Source: Lotus japonicus (Eukaryota; Streptophyta; Magnoliopsida; Fabales; Fabaceae). From it: a stretch of DNA of 64,000 nt. The notes below the pieces were generated by a model. It did not search any database. It saw only the letters and a program-made list of their open reading frames with translations, and was not told the DNA's origin. The stretch spans positions 16,410,369 through 16,474,368 of the forward strand of contig NC_080044.1 in assembly GCF_012489685.1 (NCBI RefSeq), given 5' to 3'. Position 1 is the stretch's first letter. The number at the start of each line of letters is the position of its first letter. This document shows positions 62,453 through 64,000 of the stretch, in pieces. Position numbers and translations under genes: made by a program.

Positions 62453-64000
62453 ACAGTGTTATCATCGACTACAAGAAACTATTACCAAAGGGAATAAGTA
62501 ATGTCGGAACATGAGATCATTGAAAACTATTGCGTAAAGTTTATGAAACATTTTACGTTGTCTATATCTACACTTTCAAACTGTTGCGAAGAGAAAAACA
62601 TGTTGTAGTGTCTATAAATTAAATAAAAACCAAAAAATACAAGCTAATAGATCAGCATCTTCTTCCAAAATATTATCTTAAGAACGAACTAAAAGCAACA
62701 ACTTGTTTTGAACTCTTCCAACCAAAGGAATGTAGGCGCTTCCTAAAATGGACCCACATAACAAACCCACTCAAAGTTACACTACCTGATTTTACCAGAT
62801 ATATCAAGTTGCTAAATTATTGTAATTCATTAGTATTAAGTCATTAATAATTTACCCAATATAAAAAACTTTCTCCCGCCCATAACCTCCATATATCCCT
62901 CCACCAATCCACCATTTGCACCATAACCACCATGCAACCATTCCAGCGACAGCTACGGTCGTCCACCATAGTGTCGTAGCTCTAGCGGCAAAGAAAAACC
63001 TACCGCTTAGCCAACCATCAGAATCCAAATCCTAGCCCTTATGACTCAACCAAATTCATTCTCTCCCTCGACCCCAAACCCTAAATCGCAACCCCAAAGG
63101 CAATTTCTCAAGAGAGAGAAAGAGAAGATGATGATGATAATGGGTGGGGAAAATTCGATCCATGCCATGGGTGTGGACAAGCTACAAAAGCTTAAGGATT
63201 TTCATATTTGGGTTGTATTTGCGTTCGTCGAGTGGCAACTGGCCTTTAAATGGAGCCCGTAGTGACAATAGAGAGTATGCAGAAGAGAAGGAACCGTTGC
63301 ATCAACGACCACATATCTAGTACGCGATTGTGGACAAGGAGAAACCATCGCGTCGATGGCTGAAAATTTGGTGCGAAAGGAGGAGCCACCATATCGACGA
63401 TTGCAAATCTAGTCAGTGATGGTAGATGAGGAAGAACCACCGTACTAACGACTGCATAATGGTGCGAAAGATGAGAGGGTTATGGTTCCATGACATTGAA
63501 TTTTGTATCAGTGAGGATTTGGTCTGTAGTGGTTTGGGATGGTGATGGCTGTTGACACAAATGTTTCGACCGTAGAGTTTAATGGATGTGGAGGCTAGCG
63601 ATCAGAGCTTCGTTAGAAGAAAGAGCCGATATCTGAGGTGGGAAGAAAGATACTATAATGTAAAAGAACATCAATAAAGTATAAATTTAAATATGATTAA
63701 CTTTCATTACAAAAAATCTGAAATAACATCAGGCATAAACCAACATTAACAGGTCAAAAATGACGTAAAATTGATTTAGCGTCGGGGCGTACGTTAAAAG
63801 GCTCTAAACTAACTCTTTGAGTTTGTTTCAAGACCGACTCTAAACATTAATGTCGAATAGGTCGACTTGAATCCGACGCAACATGTCGAAGATACAGGCC
63901 GACGGTAGTGGAGCTCCCTTTACCATTGGTTGTGTAGACCGAATCTAGAACTACCATATAAGTGTCGATCTTAGCCAACCCTAAAAAGAGAAATTTGAAA
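62453..64000. other. Terminal spacer, no supported gene
   Basis: Short reading frames only. GC-richer text such as GCGTCGGGGCG, CCGACGC and GGCCGACGG at 63780-63910 looks like a degenerate transposon end with repeated GTCGG motifs. I could not find its partner inside the window. Confidence 0.45.

Noticed and set aside
63041..63440. Two overlapping small ORFs on opposite strands near the window end
   Set aside because: No recognisable domain, promoter or splice context; GA-rich text explains the opening.

Overview
The window looks like a plant nuclear chromosome: AT-rich intergenic DNA, GT-AG introns, plant-specific gene families and plant-type transposons. A legume is my best guess, from the SUVR5-like protein, the SAWTOOTH-type BELL gene and the Sirevirus with an envelope-like ORF. 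The guess rests on remembered family features, not on a search.

Three host genes are supported. (1) 2402-9192, plus strand: an 11-exon SUVR5-like SET-domain gene. It is intact at every splice junction but has lost or replaced many residues expected for zinc binding and catalysis, and carries a large internal duplication. (2) 17632-20628, plus strand: a two-exon BTB/POZ gene. (3) 58732-49969, minus strand: a four-coding-exon BEL1-like TALE homeobox gene of the SAWTOOTH (BLH2/BLH4) type, whose first coding intron appears to use a GC donor.

The rest is mostly mobile DNA. A truncated mariner-like transposon lies at 24385-26714. Two unrelated Ty1/copia elements sit 208 bp apart in opposite orientation: a Sirevirus-type element at 27226-36793 (plus) and a Tnt1/Retrofit-type element at 37002-42195 (minus). 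Each has paired LTRs, a PBS and a perfect 5-bp target duplication, and each has a broken coding region. By eye their LTR pairs have diverged equally, about 1.8%. A 198-bp CACTA-type MITE sits in only the 5' LTR of the Sirevirus. At 47070-49445 a PIF/Harbinger-like element hosts a retroposed LINE fragment. A second short LINE retroposition lies at 62050-62437 and a decayed RNase H fragment at 61242-61800. Several hairpin MITEs are scattered through introns and spacers.

The three host genes share no obvious pathway; all are predicted nuclear or regulatory proteins (chromatin, BTB adaptor, transcription factor). The main finds are the probable SUVR5-type pseudo-methyltransferase, the GC-AG intron, and the nested, datable transposon layers. 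I saw no previously unknown system with strong support. The SUVR5-like protein is the best candidate for new biology.
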